Shown: positions 9,331 to 21,510 of the stretch, piece after piece
Numbering within the stretch: position 1 is the stretch's first letter
Layout: each line of letters starts with the position of its first letter
Origin: Ustilaginoidea virens
Lineage: Eukaryota; Ascomycota; Sordariomycetes; Hypocreales; Clavicipitaceae
Direction of reading: 5' to 3'
DNA length: 64,000 bases
NCBI RefSeq assembly: GCF_000687475.1
Contig: NC_057319.1
Span: forward strand, 4,950,001-5,014,000
Notes under the pieces: model-generated
The model's database searches: none
The model's input: only the letters and a program-made list of their open reading frames with translations
Told to the model about the DNA's origin: nothing
Position numbers and translations under genes: made by a program

Positions 9331-11612
9331 TCTGTGCCTTTGTGCACTATATTTTTAGAGGGGGGCATTGTTATCAGGGGCCTGTTGTGCTGGTTGAGGG
9401 GAGAAGAATCTCAAGCAGCAGTCGCCAAGTAGCGCTTCGTCGGAGACCCGGGAGGGACGGCCGCGTTGAGAAATTCAAAAGAGCCGGACGCCGTGTGGAC
9501 TTGGCAGAAGGGAAGCACACGTGAAATAGCTGTGCGTGCAGTTTCCTCCAGAATCTCGGTTGGGAATTCTTGAGGATGGAAAGCAGATCAAAAGAGCAAG
9601 CTCGGCCAACTGAGATAAATGCAGTCCTGTCGCAAGGTCGTAAACTTGTAGTGATTTTGCTTCCGTTTTTTCCAGTCCTTTGATTCTTGACTTTTGAAAA
9701 AGAGGAAGTGAGGAAGAGATAAGGCGTTTACTGGATTCCTCGAAATAAGCGACCCTCTTAACCTTCTTTTTAAGCCGTTTCCGTTCACTCCAGTGTTCTG
9801 AGATGCGTCTCGCTGAGTCTTTCCGAAACATGGCCAGATATACGAGTTGCAGTATGAGCTCTGGGCACGTGGGAGTCTTCTTTCGTCCCATGCGCATGGT
9901 GCAACATGCTTGATCTTGAGATTCCTGCACAGGTGGCCGGCTGTCGGCTGCAGAGTTTAACCAAGCTGACTTGCACAGAACGGGGTGTGAAAACCATGTC
10001 ACAGCCTCTGCATGAGATTGTGTGATTGCATGGGCGAAATGAGCGTTTGAACCAGTTTCCAGATCTCCAGTCAAACTTGCTTGCTTCGTTTCATGCTGGC
10101 TCGGTTCTCCGGAGACTTAGCCACTTTAGCCACAGAAACAGGTTATCAATCTGGCCCTGATTCGAGGGCCTTTCACAGGCCATGGATGGATGTACTTGAG
10201 ACTAGTGGATAAAAGGGCTTGGTGGTTGCAGAAAGGGTTAAGCAAGGTGCTCTTTCATCGCCAGGCTTCCCCTGCTCTTCGCCCAGCAGAACGTCGTCGA
10301 TGCCTAAGCCGGTGGAGGAATTCCTCGAGCCGTTTCCCTGTGCTTGGAGAGAGTGTGGGTGATGGGGTTGCACAAAATCGTGCGCTGACTGGTACATAGG
10401 TCTGATGAGAGCGGGAGAGTAGAGGCAAAATGGACACGAAGCAGCCATGGTAGGATCTTGTGCTTGTCGACAACAAGTGATGCATGTCGTAAGTCGCCTT
10501 GCTCAAGTGTCGAAATAGCGCTGCAACTTGGGGGGTTATCTTCCTTGAAAGTTGTCGAGGAGTCTTGGTCCGTCCCCGAGAGCTTGCCAGTGTCACCTGA
10601 GCGAAGAAAAGTGGAGAACCGTCCGTTTCAATCTTTCAACGCTCATGTTTCTGGTCTAGCTCTGTCTTGCCATGTAAAGTCTGTCTGCTCGGTAGTTGAA
10701 CTCGCATCCCGCTTTATTCGCAAACACACAACCTGGTCGCCGCCAGTATCTGATCGTCAACTCGACAGATTCATCGCGAGCGAACTAGTGAGCCCTCCGG
10801 ACTTTCGCTGGCAACGGACAACGGAACGAGTCATCTGCCCTCCGTCGCACAACAAGGGCCGCAGTATCATCTCATCTTGACCCTGTCGTACCGTTAATTC
10901 CAGCAAATGCCCGGGATCGGACCATGGGCGATCAGACCAGAGTCGCACATGGCAATTTCATCGACTTAACCACCCCCCCCTCCCTCCGAGCAAGACCAGC
11001 TGAAGCGTAGCCACCGTTTTGCTCGCGGGAGCACAAAGAGGGAAATGATGGGCCCTTTCGTTTGTCAGGATTGGCCTAGGCCGTCTCGCTGACGCGGGCA
11101 CGCAGAGCGGTGCACCGACGAATGGGCTGGCAGAGCCTCCTACCACACGAAAACTCGGTAGCCCCATCGTGAGGGAATACAGACAAACGAGCAGGGCTCC
11201 GAGTGACACCAAAAAAAAAGGCCAGAAATTAGAATCAAGGCGGTTGTGTGTTCCCGTTTTAAGAGCCCTCGCGAGGCAACTTGCAAGCTGCAACCATGGG
11301 GCGACTCGCCGTCAAAAGATGAACAAGCACGGATGCAACGCGCGTTCGTGATTCCCATCTCGTGTTGCATTCCTCATCCCCCATGCCTATGCGCTTGGGC
11401 TTTTGCGGGCGACCCACGTCCAAACTTATACCCCTTTGAGCCATCCTAGCCCGATCTACAAAGGAGAGTCGAGACGACCTCTTCCAGGCATCTCAACTAT
11501 ACCGCAAGACAACGTCAAGGCAGAACTTTCTGGGCTGGGATACCGACTCTCGCCGTGCACCTTCCAAACTTTGGCATTGACGACCCAGGATGTGCTGTTG
11601 TCCCTTTGAGCC
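9331..11612. other. Intergenic, no supported gene
   Basis: About 2.3 kb. A 199-codon open frame on the minus strand (9475-10074) has no recognisable domain and unremarkable composition, so it is not called. The last 150 bases are the promoter and leader of the DUF7703-type gene; a run of C at about 10971-10982 is the only low-complexity feature. Confidence 0.5.
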
Positions 11613-12461
11613 ATGGGGTATTCAGGTAACCCGGACTCGGGCATCACCGACACCAACAAGGAGACGCTTGCCATTGTCGCGTTCGTGGCATTGGCGCTAT
11701 ACAATGCCCTCGAGCTCAACGTCATCGTCTTTTCGACGTTCCGACGGTTCAAAGGTCTATACTTTTGGAGCTTTTTCGCCGCAGCAAATGGCATAATCCC
11801 GCACTCAATTGGCTTCCTGCTGAAAAATGTCGTTGGATCGCACGGGTACGGTCTATACATCACCCTGGTGGCGGTTGGCTGGGTGCCCATGGTTACCGGC
11901 CAGTCTCTTGTCCTCTACTCCCGGCTTCACCTGATCTTCTGGAGCGACTTTTGGCTGCGAATGATACTAGCCATGATCATTGCCAACGTCGTCATACTTC
12001 ACATCCCCATCATCATCCTCATGTACGGGGCCAACAGCTCACCGAGTAACTCCTGGGTCCATCCCTACGTCGTGTATGAAAAGGTCCAGGTATCGGCATT
12101 TTTCCTGCAGGAGCTGATCATCTCCCTCGTCTACATCAAGTCGTGCTTCTCCTTTTTCGACACCCAAGACAGCTTATACGGGGACGCGGTGCGCGAGATG
12201 CGCCGTCATCTGATCTTGGTCAATGTTGTCGTCATTCTTCTCGACATCCCCATCCTCTGCTTGGAGTATACGAATTTCTACGACATGCAGACCGCCTACA
12301 AGGCGCTCGTGTACAGCTTCAAGCTGAAGATGGAGTTTAGGATATTGAACCGCTTGGTGGAAATGACGGGCTCAAGACACGGCGTCGACCCCTTTCGGAG
12401 CAGCTTGAGCTTGCGCATCGAGCACGCATCCTCTGGCTCGACATGCCAAAGGCATCTGTGA
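11613..12461 (+). CDS. Seven-transmembrane protein of the fungal DUF7703 type
   Basis: An uninterrupted 282-residue frame. After a 20-residue N terminus there are seven hydrophobic segments: about 20-42, 50-72, 80-103, 112-138, 152-175, 200-222 and a shorter one near 235-250. Conserved-looking family marks are FWSFFAAANGIIPHSIGFLLK, the helix pair around TGQSLVLYSRLHLIF, SCFSFFDTQD after TM5, RHLILVNVVVILLDI, and the terminal YSFKLKMEFRILNRLVE signature that I associate with DUF7703 proteins. The function is unknown; the topology resembles a receptor-like membrane protein. The C-terminal tail (about 35 residues) is Ser-rich and soluble. The start is the first ATG after a leader with an in-frame stop. 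A 36-base G tract lies 75 bases after the stop. Confidence 0.8.
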   Translation: MGYSGNPDSGITDTNKETLAIVAFVALALYNALELNVIVFSTFRRFKGLYFWSFFAAANGIIPHSIGFLLKNVVGSHGYGLYITLVAVGWVPMVTGQSLVLYSRLHLIFWSDFWLRMILAMIIANVVILHIPIIILMYGANSSPSNSWVHPYVVYEKVQVSAFFLQELIISLVYIKSCFSFFDTQDSLYGDAVREMRRHLILVNVVVILLDIPILCLEYTNFYDMQTAYKALVYSFKLKMEFRILNRLVEMTGSRHGVDPFRSSLSLRIEHASSGSTCQRHL

Positions 12462-12534
12462 CGAACGGTTGGAAACGAGATGCATTCTGTTCGGATGGGA
12501 CTGACTTGTGTGCAGTCTTTTTTTTTTTTTTTTC

Positions 12535-12536
<2 letters not shown>

Positions 12537-12572
<36 letters not shown>
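12537..12572. repeat. Poly-G tract, 36 bases, preceded by poly-T
   Basis: An unbroken run of 36 G directly follows a pyrimidine run (T15 then CCC) downstream of the DUF7703-type gene. This is one of the longest single-base tracts in the window. Length in the assembly may be imprecise. Confidence 0.9.
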
Positions 12573-15500
12573 CGTTTGTGTGTTGTTTTGCGTTTTCGAT
12601 ACCCAGACGGCAAGCTGTGGGCCGTCTGCATGGCTTGTTGCTCCGTGATGCAGCTCTATATCAAGACAGCGCCGTATTTGATGACAGTTTTTATTTCGCC
12701 GCAAACCATGTGAGGCTGGCCCCTCGTCTCCATCGCTGTTTGCTGTCTGATGCCTACTCGGGCGTGAAAGCTGCAGAACCCTGTAGTTTACATTGTTACG
12801 CAAGCAATCAGCGTTTAGGCAAGCAGATTTTGCCAGCATCCGGCCCGCATCGACTTTTCCTCAACAAGGGCAGGAGCCATGTGCCCACGGTGTTCCGGCG
12901 ACCCAAGCACATGTGTTCGTTGACGCCTATCCGGCGCGGCTCGTGTCTTCGGCAATAGCGCCAGCGTCATCAGGCACCAGATTGCAAGCTCGTCTAGATA
13001 CCAGTGCTCGTATGCCGCGTTTGGTAGTGTTGCGTCCCTGCAAGGAGGCAGATAGCGACTTGTTGCCTCGAGAGAAGTACTGCCGGACACTTGCCATCCA
13101 TCTGCTACGTCACAAACCGCGCATTTGTTGAATACATCCCTGCGCCCGATTGCACCGTGACCCGTTGAGTCCACAATCCAGGGCAGTCGGTTCGCCAGCC
13201 CGATCCCGTGGACGCCCAAACCTCGACGGGCCATCAACAAGCATCTAGGCCAAGCCTGCCTGTTTTCCCATTTCGCTGCCGATTCGACATTCCGTCGTGG
13301 GAAGATGTGATGTGTCAGCCAAGGGCAGAGACGGTCCGCAGCGAGGCGGTCGCACGGCGTGCGCTGTGGCTTTTTTTCATGCGGGGGATGCGCCGGGGGT
13401 TTTATTGCGTCGCGCATAAAAGGCGATATCTGGGTCGAGACTGGAGCGTCATGTTCAGTATGAGACTAGAGACTGTTGTATTCAAGTCAAGACTGGATGG
13501 CCGTTGTGATGTACGATTTGGGAGTTCCATGGTACGTGGTACGTACGCAGTGGTTGCCGACATGGGGAAGACGGGCAGTATATGTTATATGGGTGGTGAA
13601 ATTTGGTCAAGTTGGTTGAGCGAGCTGGCTGCTCCACCGCAGGGTAGGTATCGTCAATCTTGCTTGCCGTGGTGGCAATTATCTCGACAGCAAAGACTTG
13701 GCTCGCAGATGCCCAGGGGCGGCAATCGAGATGTATCGGTGGCTTGGAGTTGAGAGACGCCGATGCTTTATGCCAACTTGAACACGCACGTCTTGCTACA
13801 AGCCGGGTGGACGCTGTCCTTGCTTGCATGAATCATGGGGGAGGCGATCGACAAGTTAGCCTGGTGGGGGCCACGGTGGGACGTATCATGTTGACGAGAC
13901 AGCCAGGACGCCAGCTGCCCGTTGTCCGTTGCCGGCTGCCAGCTGCAAGAGTCGAGGAGGCCGTTTCTCACGCAGCACCGAGAGCAAGCTGGGCCATTTT
14001 CTGACTACAAAAAAGAATAAAAGAAAATAAAAAGCAGAGAAAACTCCAAGGAAGTCCACGTCGCCAGCCAAGTGACCAGACCGACCCGACTGACGACTGC
14101 ACGGCTTTACCGTCTGCTCGGAAACGGCCGTGTCGCCACATAAATCTACTTTGAACACCTCTTGACCAGGTTGGAACTTGGACCACCAAGTTGTTATTCC
14201 GGCAGGATTGGGAATGGGGGCACTGGCTAGCACCGGCCCCACCGTGACAAGAGGTGGCGACTTGGAGGCGGTTCAACAAGCGTCAGCGTGCGCGGTGCGG
14301 TGCGTCAAGACTCAACAGCCAAGGCGTCTCTCGTCTCCTTCGACAAGTGCTTGCCTTGACAATCCGCTCTGTCTGCCTGCGTCACTATGGTTTCCCAAAG
14401 AATACGGAGTACCAGACATGTCATAGTTTCCGCTGGAGCCCCGCTGGAGCCCCGCTGGAGCCGTGCAGAGAAACGTAGCATCTCGCGACCAGACCAGGCC
14501 TCTTGACGGCGCTCTCGATGGCACTCTTGACTTTACGATCTAGGCTGAAAGCCCCGGAATCAGCTGTCTGTTGCTCTTTCGCACATGCTGAGTTTCCGCT
14601 CCGCAACGGGGCCAAGTGGCCTAAAACGCCCGGAGTGCAATTCCTGCTCATAGTATCGTTGGAAATCGTCACCGAATGCATAATCCTGACAAAGCTCACT
14701 CCCAAGAGGTACTTGGGTACCTACCTAAACATGTACTCCGTAAGTACTCCGTACTTTACGTCTGGTGGGTCCTCGAGGTGACCCGTTCTGCATGTGGCAT
14801 TCGCCGTCTGGATTCTGGACGTTGAACACCTGAGCCAGCGATTTCCGTCTGCAGACGAGCAAAAACCAAGTTTCGGACGCCCTGGCGTTGGAATTGGGCA
14901 GAACCATGAACATTGCAAGTAAGATACGCCTCTGTGCGTCAGAACCAGCAGAGAGGGAGAACGCAAGGGTGAAGGCGGTTGGTTTTTTTTTTTTTGTCTT
15001 TTTTTATTTTATTTTATTTTATTTTATTTTTTACTTTTTACTCTCTCTTACCCCCCCCCCCCCCCCCCTCCGTCGTCGCACTGTCATGATTACTCAGCTG
15101 TGGTCATTGGAATGAGGTCAACGGTAACCGGCAGCAGCATGAGGTACCTGGTCAGACGCCCCTTGCCGTCATCTTGCGGTGCCAGAGGGAACAAGAAAAG
15201 TTGCTCCGTGAGTGAACATGACGCTCCGAGGCAACCGACGCCAGGAAAGCCATTGATGTCTGCCGCTTCCCGACAAGCAACCGGGATGCAGGATGCGTTG
15301 TCCTGGGTGGATGGCGCTGGCACTGGCACGCACCCCCATCTTTTCCCTCCCGTCAAGTCCGTACACCACGTCTCGATGCGACCCATACAGTGGGACAAAG
15401 CCAGCCGGCACGTCAAACTCGGTACTCTGGTCCCGTCCAGCACATGCAGCCAGCCTCGCAGCTGATGACAAGCCCTGGCAGTTGCGTGCTGGGTTGTTTT

Positions 15501-16036
15501 TCTGGTGCCTCGCACCGTGCCAGGCCATTGTCCGCAATGTCACCCTCTGATCTCCCCAGTGCCCACCAGGCCAGACCCAGCCTATGGCCTACCAACCCAG
15601 ATGGGCTGGGCAGCACTGCCTAGAGGGCCTCAAGCAGCAGACTGGCACGTCCTAGAAGGCCTGGGCTGCTGGGGCCTCCCAGAAGGCGTCTGGTGCCTAC
15701 AGGCTGCGGAGTACGCGGTACGGTGCACGTCGTGCCCCATTGGTTGGGGCTGTTGTTGAATTGCCCTCAGTTTGCCGTTTGCCTTTTGCCTCGACTATCT
15801 CTTGCATTCTCCCCCTTCGCTTCTCGCTCCTCGCCATCTCCAATCTCGCCCTCGCAGCCCCCCTCACCCCCCCGGCTACCGCTCCTGTTGTTGGCTTGCC
15901 ACCCGTCTCTTTTCTTTTCAACCGACAAAGCGGCCTGCTTCGACCGCAACGCACGACGAATCCATTGCTCGAGACAAACCCTCGCTTTCCCTTGCTAGGA
16001 GGTAGGCAACGCATCGCCCCCCGAAAAAGGCCTGGC
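12573..16036. other. Long intergenic region with simple repeats
   Basis: About 3.5 kb with no recognisable gene. Contents: an unassigned 181-codon frame at 13208-13753 (+) without family resemblance; three copies of an 11-bp unit (CGCTGGAGCCC) at 14431-14463; paired TACTCCGTA motifs at 14732-14755; a T-rich then C18 tract at 14982-15068; and a long leader (15740-16036) that stays open in the frame of the kinase gene. Confidence 0.5.
14982..15068. repeat. T-rich (TTTTA)n segment followed by C18
   Basis: T runs, five TTTTA-type units and then an 18-base C run at 15051-15068 form an 87-base pyrimidine-only block on the plus strand. It is intergenic and about 1 kb upstream of the kinase gene. 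Confidence 0.85.
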
Positions 16037-18823
16037 ATGTCTACGCCAACGACGGCTGTGGCCACGCTCCCTCACTACCGAGCACACGCTACTCACGGCC
16101 ACCACTCGCACCACAACGCCGCCCACAAGGGCTACCTCCACCACAACCACCACCACAACCCGGCGCCGTCGCTGACCACAACTTCACATTATCGCTCGAC
16201 TGCTGCCCATTCTCTGCTGCACGCGGCCAACTCGTCCGCACCCACCCCCTCGGCACCCGCAAGCACAACAGCATCATCGCCATCATCAGCGTTCAACGGA
16301 GCACGGCCGGTGCCCTTTTGCCAAGCGAGCAGCGGCCACGCTGCAGCGGGCTACTCGCAGCCGGATGCCACAGCCCAGAACCACCACCACCACCACCACC
16401 ACCATCACGCCCAATCACCGCCCGCACCCCCTCCGCACGACCACCATCTGCCTCGCCACCACCATCTCGACGCTTCATCTGCAGCAACGGCGAGACCCCA
16501 TATCGACCATTCGTTTTCTTCTTCCACAATGGTTGGCTCAACCGGCTCTGCTACCGCTACGACAACGGTCGCGGCAAGCACAGATGACCCTCCCTCCAAG
16601 AAACGCCGCCGCTCCCGCGAGCCTGACTGGAATAATTTTTACCGAAACGGCTTGCCCAAGGAAATCATCGTCATTGACGACACGCCGGAGCCAGAAGCCA
16701 ACACGTCCCGCAAGCTGACCACGCATGCCAACGGAAATGCCTCGACGGTCATTCCTTACGATACCACGGCCTCTACTCGCCAGGCCGTAAAGCGAAGACG
16801 GCGGGATGCTGCCCCTTCGGGCTATCACGTCCAGTATGTGGGTTCCCACACAAACACTCCGCTGCAGCACGCAACACCCATCGGTTCCACACAATCCAGT
16901 GACCGCACCAACTCCGTCCTTAACACGACGGCCCCGACTTCTCTTTCCTCCAATAGCCAATACGAAGAGGTTCCTTCTCCATTGAAGCGGAAGCGAACAA
17001 CTCGCCAACAAGCTGCCAGCGAGGCAAAACGCCGAGATGTCGATGGTCTAGGTGGCCAATTCTTGACCTACAAGCCTCCGCCCTTTCCCCCAAAGAAAGT
17101 TTCGGATGTTCATGTGCGGGTCGTTCACGATGTGAGTGCAATTCATTTCGCTTTCGCCTTGTTCTTTTCTCTTTTTTTTTTCTTCTTTTCTTTTCTTTTT
17201 CTTTGGCTTTGTCCAAGATTCTTCACTTGGCCGCGTTTGCTCTCCGCCGTCCTGAAGCACTTCCCCTGCACATGCTCAATGTTCCTTTTAACGAGTCCCA
17301 GTGCTAATCAGTCACTCACCTTTTCACACCGGGCAGCAATACTCAAAGAATGTCAAGGTCGATGACGATGACGGTCACTACATTGTCGTTCCTGACGCCG
17401 AGCTCACAGACAAATGTACGTTGGAATGGAATCTCGCAATCTGTGCATTCTTTGACAAGTGCACAAACTCATCTGCCTGTAGATCAAATCTGCCGTCTTC
17501 TTGGCCAGGGGACTTTTGGCAAGGTCGTCCAAGCGCGGGACCGGAAGAAAAATCAGGCCGTAGCTGTCAAGATCATCCGATCCGTGCAAAAATACCGCGA
17601 TGCCTCGCGGATCGAGTTGCGAGTCCTGGCGACACTCAAGGCCAACGATGCCGAAAACAGAAACAGATGCATCCATCTGAGGGACTGCTTTGACTATCGT
17701 GGGCACATTTGCATTGTTATGGATCTGCTGGGGCAGAGTGTCTTTGACTTTTTGAAAGGAAACAGCTTTGTGCCTTTTCCTAACAGTCAGATTCAAAACT
17801 TTGCTCGCCAGCTGTTTACCAGTGTAGCTTGTGAGTACAAGACCCCTTGAGGGGAAAATAAAAAAGAAAAAGACAAAGGAAAGAGAAGGAAAAAAAGCAC
17901 AACTTCAATGGCTCGCTAACTTTGGTCTCCTAGTCCTGCATGATTTAAACCTGATCCATACCGATCTAAAGCCGGAGAATATACTTCTTTGGGACGATTC
18001 GTACCAGACCTTTACATATAACCGAAAAATTCCATCGTCATCCACAACCATCAACAGGCAGGCGTCACAACGACGAGTGCTGCTCAATACAGAAATACGG
18101 TTGATCGATTTTGGATCTGCCACGTTCCAGGACGAATACCACTCTTCAGTCGTCTCAACAAGGCACTACCGAGCGCCCGAGATCATCCTGGGCCTCGGTT
18201 GGTCATTTCCCTGCGACATTTGGAGTATCGGTTGCATTCTTGTTGAATTCTTCACCGGTGATGCCTTGTTCCAGACCCACGATAATCTCGAGCATTTGGC
18301 CATGATGGAGGCTGTGGTTGGCTCGAGGATCGACAGCCATCTTGTGCAGAATGTGAACAAGATGTCCACAAGAAGCGGTGGCAACCCAGCGTCCAAGTAT
18401 AACTCCCCCCCTCCCTTTGTCTGAACTCTACAAGCTGACCTTTCATGAGATTTTTCAAACGTCTCAGGCTGGACTATCCGACGCCCGAAACGACACGAGG
18501 ATCTAAGAGATTTGTCAAAGCAATGAAACATCTTAACGTAAGAAAGCCACGTTCTTCCCTTGGGCGCGCCTGCGACAGCTATCTGACCAAAATTGCAACA
18601 GGATATTATCCCAGCAAACAATCAATTCTTCAAAAACTTCCTCGATTTGCTCAAAAACATCTTTGTGTACGATCCTGCTCAACGGATAACTGCCAAGCAA
18701 GCCTTGAACCATCGTTGGTTCAAGGAAGCTGCCCAGCCAGACGACGGGACCGAGGCGGCTAAATTACGGCTGGAGAGGAAACGGCTGGAGCAGGATAAGG
18801 CTCGATACCAGCACCACGTCTGA
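16037..18823 (+). CDS. LAMMER-family (CLK/Kns1-like) dual-specificity protein kinase
   Basis: LAMMER kinases phosphorylate SR-type splicing factors and other Ser/Arg proteins and act in growth and stress control. Six exons fit in phase: 16037-17131, 17337-17415, 17483-17830, 17934-18396, 18468-18537 and 18602-18823, giving 758 residues. The first ~360 residues are disordered, rich in His (runs of up to nine at about 115-123), Ser and Thr, with basic KKRRR, KRRRR and KRKR clusters that look like nuclear signals. The kinase domain starts near 392: the P loop is [10 protein letters not shown], the catalytic loop HTDLKPEN (about 516-523), DFGSA replaces DFG-plus-loop, STRHYRAPE is the P+1 region, and EHLAMMEAV (627-635) is the LAMMER signature with Ala where animals and yeast usually have Arg. 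The chosen ATG is the first followed by family-like sequence; the frame is open upstream to 15740. Confidence 0.93.
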
Positions 18824-19587
18824 CGGACAGAATCACGGCCCTAGTTGGTGTGCGGTTGTTGATCAAGAATATCTCTAACCAGGTTCCGTTCTACCTGGGG
18901 ATCTGCAATGTTCCCTCTATTTCCTTTGTTTTATTAATGACTATATATGAGCATGAGTACCGGCGTTGCGGGGACATTTGAACTTGACAAGGGCAGATAC
19001 TTGAATACAGCACATGCCCCGTTGGCCGGGATTGAAAGCACAGCATGCCCTCGATGGGAAGATACAGAGCCTTGGAAGGTCCCTCGTCCTTGCTTCTCCT
19101 TGCTCCTTGTTGTTGTTTCTGCTTGCGTTCGTTTATACTCCAATTTTGGTGTTTTGTCTTGGTGGCGAGACTGGATTAGTGAGTATAACGGTTTTCCAAT
19201 GTATGTTGGCTCTGCGCGGGGGCCATGTCAGCTGTCCATCGTGAAAAGGTCTCTTTTGTTGATGCAAGGGGGGGGGGGTTGATTTGTGAAGCGGAGCATA
19301 TAGCAAGGGGCGGGAGATGAGGGAAAGTCGATGGACTGGATGGATTGGTGGGTTGGATTGGATGGGACTGGATGGGACTGGATGGGACTGGAATTGGCGC
19401 GTGCTTATTTACATCAGCATATAGGACTTATTGACGCAAATTCAGGTCCGCATTTACTGATGAATATTCGTCTTGTCGAATTTTACTGGAGCCGTCAGGA
19501 TGTCCTTTTGACTTCGTTCACCATGAGCCCGGCCGCTGCTTCGCCTCACGTTTCAATGGCTGGCCGAACCTTGGCCTCTGCAGCACT
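18824..19587. other. 3' flank with a short tandem repeat
   Basis: No gene is seen. Three exact copies of GATGGGACTG lie at 19361-19390, inside a longer GGATTGG/GGACTGG-rich stretch from 19330 to 19396. Confidence 0.6.
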
Positions 19588-20227
19588 CTACCTCTTTTTT
19601 ACGCGCCTCCTGATCAGGTTTATTGTCATGATTTCCTCGCAAACGGTACAGGCAATACTACTGTAGTACTCGGTAGGGTGTTTGACAACGGCGGCAGTCC
19701 AACGCCCCCTCCGACCTACGTCCATACAACCTGTCTTCCGTGTCCTGTCCCATCCAGGAGCACGGCTTGGAACCGCCTCCGAGCGGGCCTCGCAATACCA
19801 ACGCCCCCAAATCGCAAGCTCACTCCTGCTCCTCTTGTTCTGGCGGGTTTGGACCTGGGGTGCAGCATCGGTTGTCCTATTCGTAACATTAGTTCCAAGT
19901 CGTGCCGAGATTGAAAATACCCGGGGGCAACGCACACTCCGCCAGCATTCCTAGGAAATCATCGTTAGACTCTCGGCCCAGTATACGTATACGCAGCGTA
20001 AAAAAAGAAAAAAGGACATGTACGAAGGGGGGGGGGGGGTGACTAAGAAGAGAACTCACGCAGCGGCCGTGTTTGAACCAGTGCGGACAGCATACATCTC
20101 GTTTGGTGGGGTTCTCATCCTCGGTCCTGGAGGGGACGAGGTTGCCGTCGCCGTCGTCGATGGGGTCGGCGATCTGGAGAGCAATCGCTGCTCCGAGCAG
20201 CAGGAAGGCGAGGGGTGCGAAGCGCAT
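19588..20227 (-). CDS. Possible small secreted Cys-rich protein; second exon frame uncertain
   Basis: The first exon (20227-20060, 56 codons) starts with a convincing signal peptide (MRFAPLAFLLLGAAIALQIA), then an acidic stretch and KR before CCPHWFKHGRC, the pattern of a small propeptide-processed secreted protein. A good intron follows: GTGAGT at 20059, a CTAAC branch site and TAG at 19951. In the phase that fits, exon 2 begins ECWRSVRC and stays open to 19588, giving about 176 residues of mostly basic, non-family-like sequence. One base off, the same exon reads NAGGVCVAPGYF, which looks more like a Cys-rich domain. Without splicing the frame runs to 19889 through a poly-C tract. A one-base error or lesion is therefore possible. 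I trust exon 1 and not the end. Confidence 0.45.
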
Positions 20228-21257
20228 GGCGGATGAGCGGTGTCGAGAAAGAGAGACGGCGGCGAAGAATTTTTCTTTTTTGGCTCTTGTCTGCGGGTGG
20301 CCGAGTGAAGTTGAGGTTGGCGCTGGGTGCGCTTAAGTAGTTTTGGGAATACTAGCTCACGGATGAGCCTGTCCCGTGGGGGGGGGGGGGGGGGTCTCAG
20401 GATAGCAGGGAGGGAGGGAGGGAGCTGGCCCGGACAAGCCGAAGGGGCATGTTGCCTGATGATAAGGTTGACGAGCAATATCGTAGAGTTTGTCGAGCAT
20501 TATCCGGGATAGCTGCGGGAGGGCGCCTCCTGGTTCGCCACTTGGCGTATTCCGTCAGGGTGAGGACTTAGGACTCGGGACTCGCGATGGCTTCAATTCC
20601 CAAAGAGGATGCGAGTCTGCGAGCCTGCGAGCCTGCGACAAAGACTAGGCCAATGCCGCCGCGTGTGAGAAATGGCCATGATCGAGACGATACGAACTGC
20701 GGCAGCTGTGGAGGTAAAGGTGGCGAGGGGATCTAGTCCGGCCCCCTTTCGGGTTAGCGGCGGAGCAACTCCTGCTGCCTGCCTTGTCCCTGCCTATATA
20801 TATGCTTCTGGATTTGATTGACCACTCCCCCCTGACACGTCTCCACCCGCCAAAGCAGCCTTTCGCCGCACGTACCGGCAATTGTGCCGCGCGCTAACCC
20901 GCTTCGGGCCAGGCCCCACGCTTCCGCCGCCCAGACCTCGCCCCGTCGTTCTTCTTAGCTCTCGACCTCGATGGCAACCGACGTGCCGACTTATCCAGGC
21001 CATCCACGCATCCACGCCATCCACGCCAGTTTTCGAGCTGCTCATCCTGCCTGGCCGGTGCAAATTGCGCAGACAAGGGGCCTTCCCGCTACTATTTATC
21101 CCCAGCCGCCCACCTCGCTGCCGAGTTCCCGATGGCCCCTTTTCCGGAGAAGCCACTTGCCTCGCACGCCAACGCGCGTCTCGGCATCATGAAGAGTAGA
21201 GGCCATAAAAGGAATATTGGCTGCTGGTCGTTGCTGGCCGACGAGCGTGCGTGGTCT

Positions 21258-21292
<35 letters not shown>

Positions 21293-21510
21293 TCGTAGTT
21301 GTGCTCCGTCGGATCCGTTCTTGTCTCTCGCTCTCTGTGATTTTCATCCTTTTTTTTTTTTTTTTTTGGCCCTCGTTTTTCTTTTGTGTAGCATCGTCGC
21401 CGACGTCATTTTTCACTTCATACAGTCCTTTGCTGCACCGCCGTTGCGAGCTGTGACATTCTTTGCCCTGGCTGCGTTCGGATACGTTGGACGAGATTAA
21501 ATTTTCCGTC
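20228..21510. other. Divergent promoter region with simple repeats
   Basis: It separates the small secreted gene (-) and the glucanosyltransferase (+). It contains G17 at 20378-20394, a GAGCCTGC-type repeat at 20610-20640, a (TC)16 run at 21259-21290 and a poly-T run near 21348-21367. The last two sit in the glucanosyltransferase leader, a typical pyrimidine-rich fungal core promoter. Confidence 0.6.

Noticed and set aside
9475..10074. 199-codon minus-strand frame
   Set aside because: No start context, domain, signal peptide or homology I can recognise; long frames of this size occur by chance in this GC range.
13208..13753. 181-codon plus-strand frame in the gap before the kinase
   Set aside because: Composition is unlike neighbouring genes and there is no recognisable family or intron structure.
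15740..16036. N-terminal extension of the LAMMER kinase to the ATG at 15740
   Set aside because: The extension reads like translated leader with no kinase-family resemblance; the ATG at 16037 starts a more plausible N terminus.
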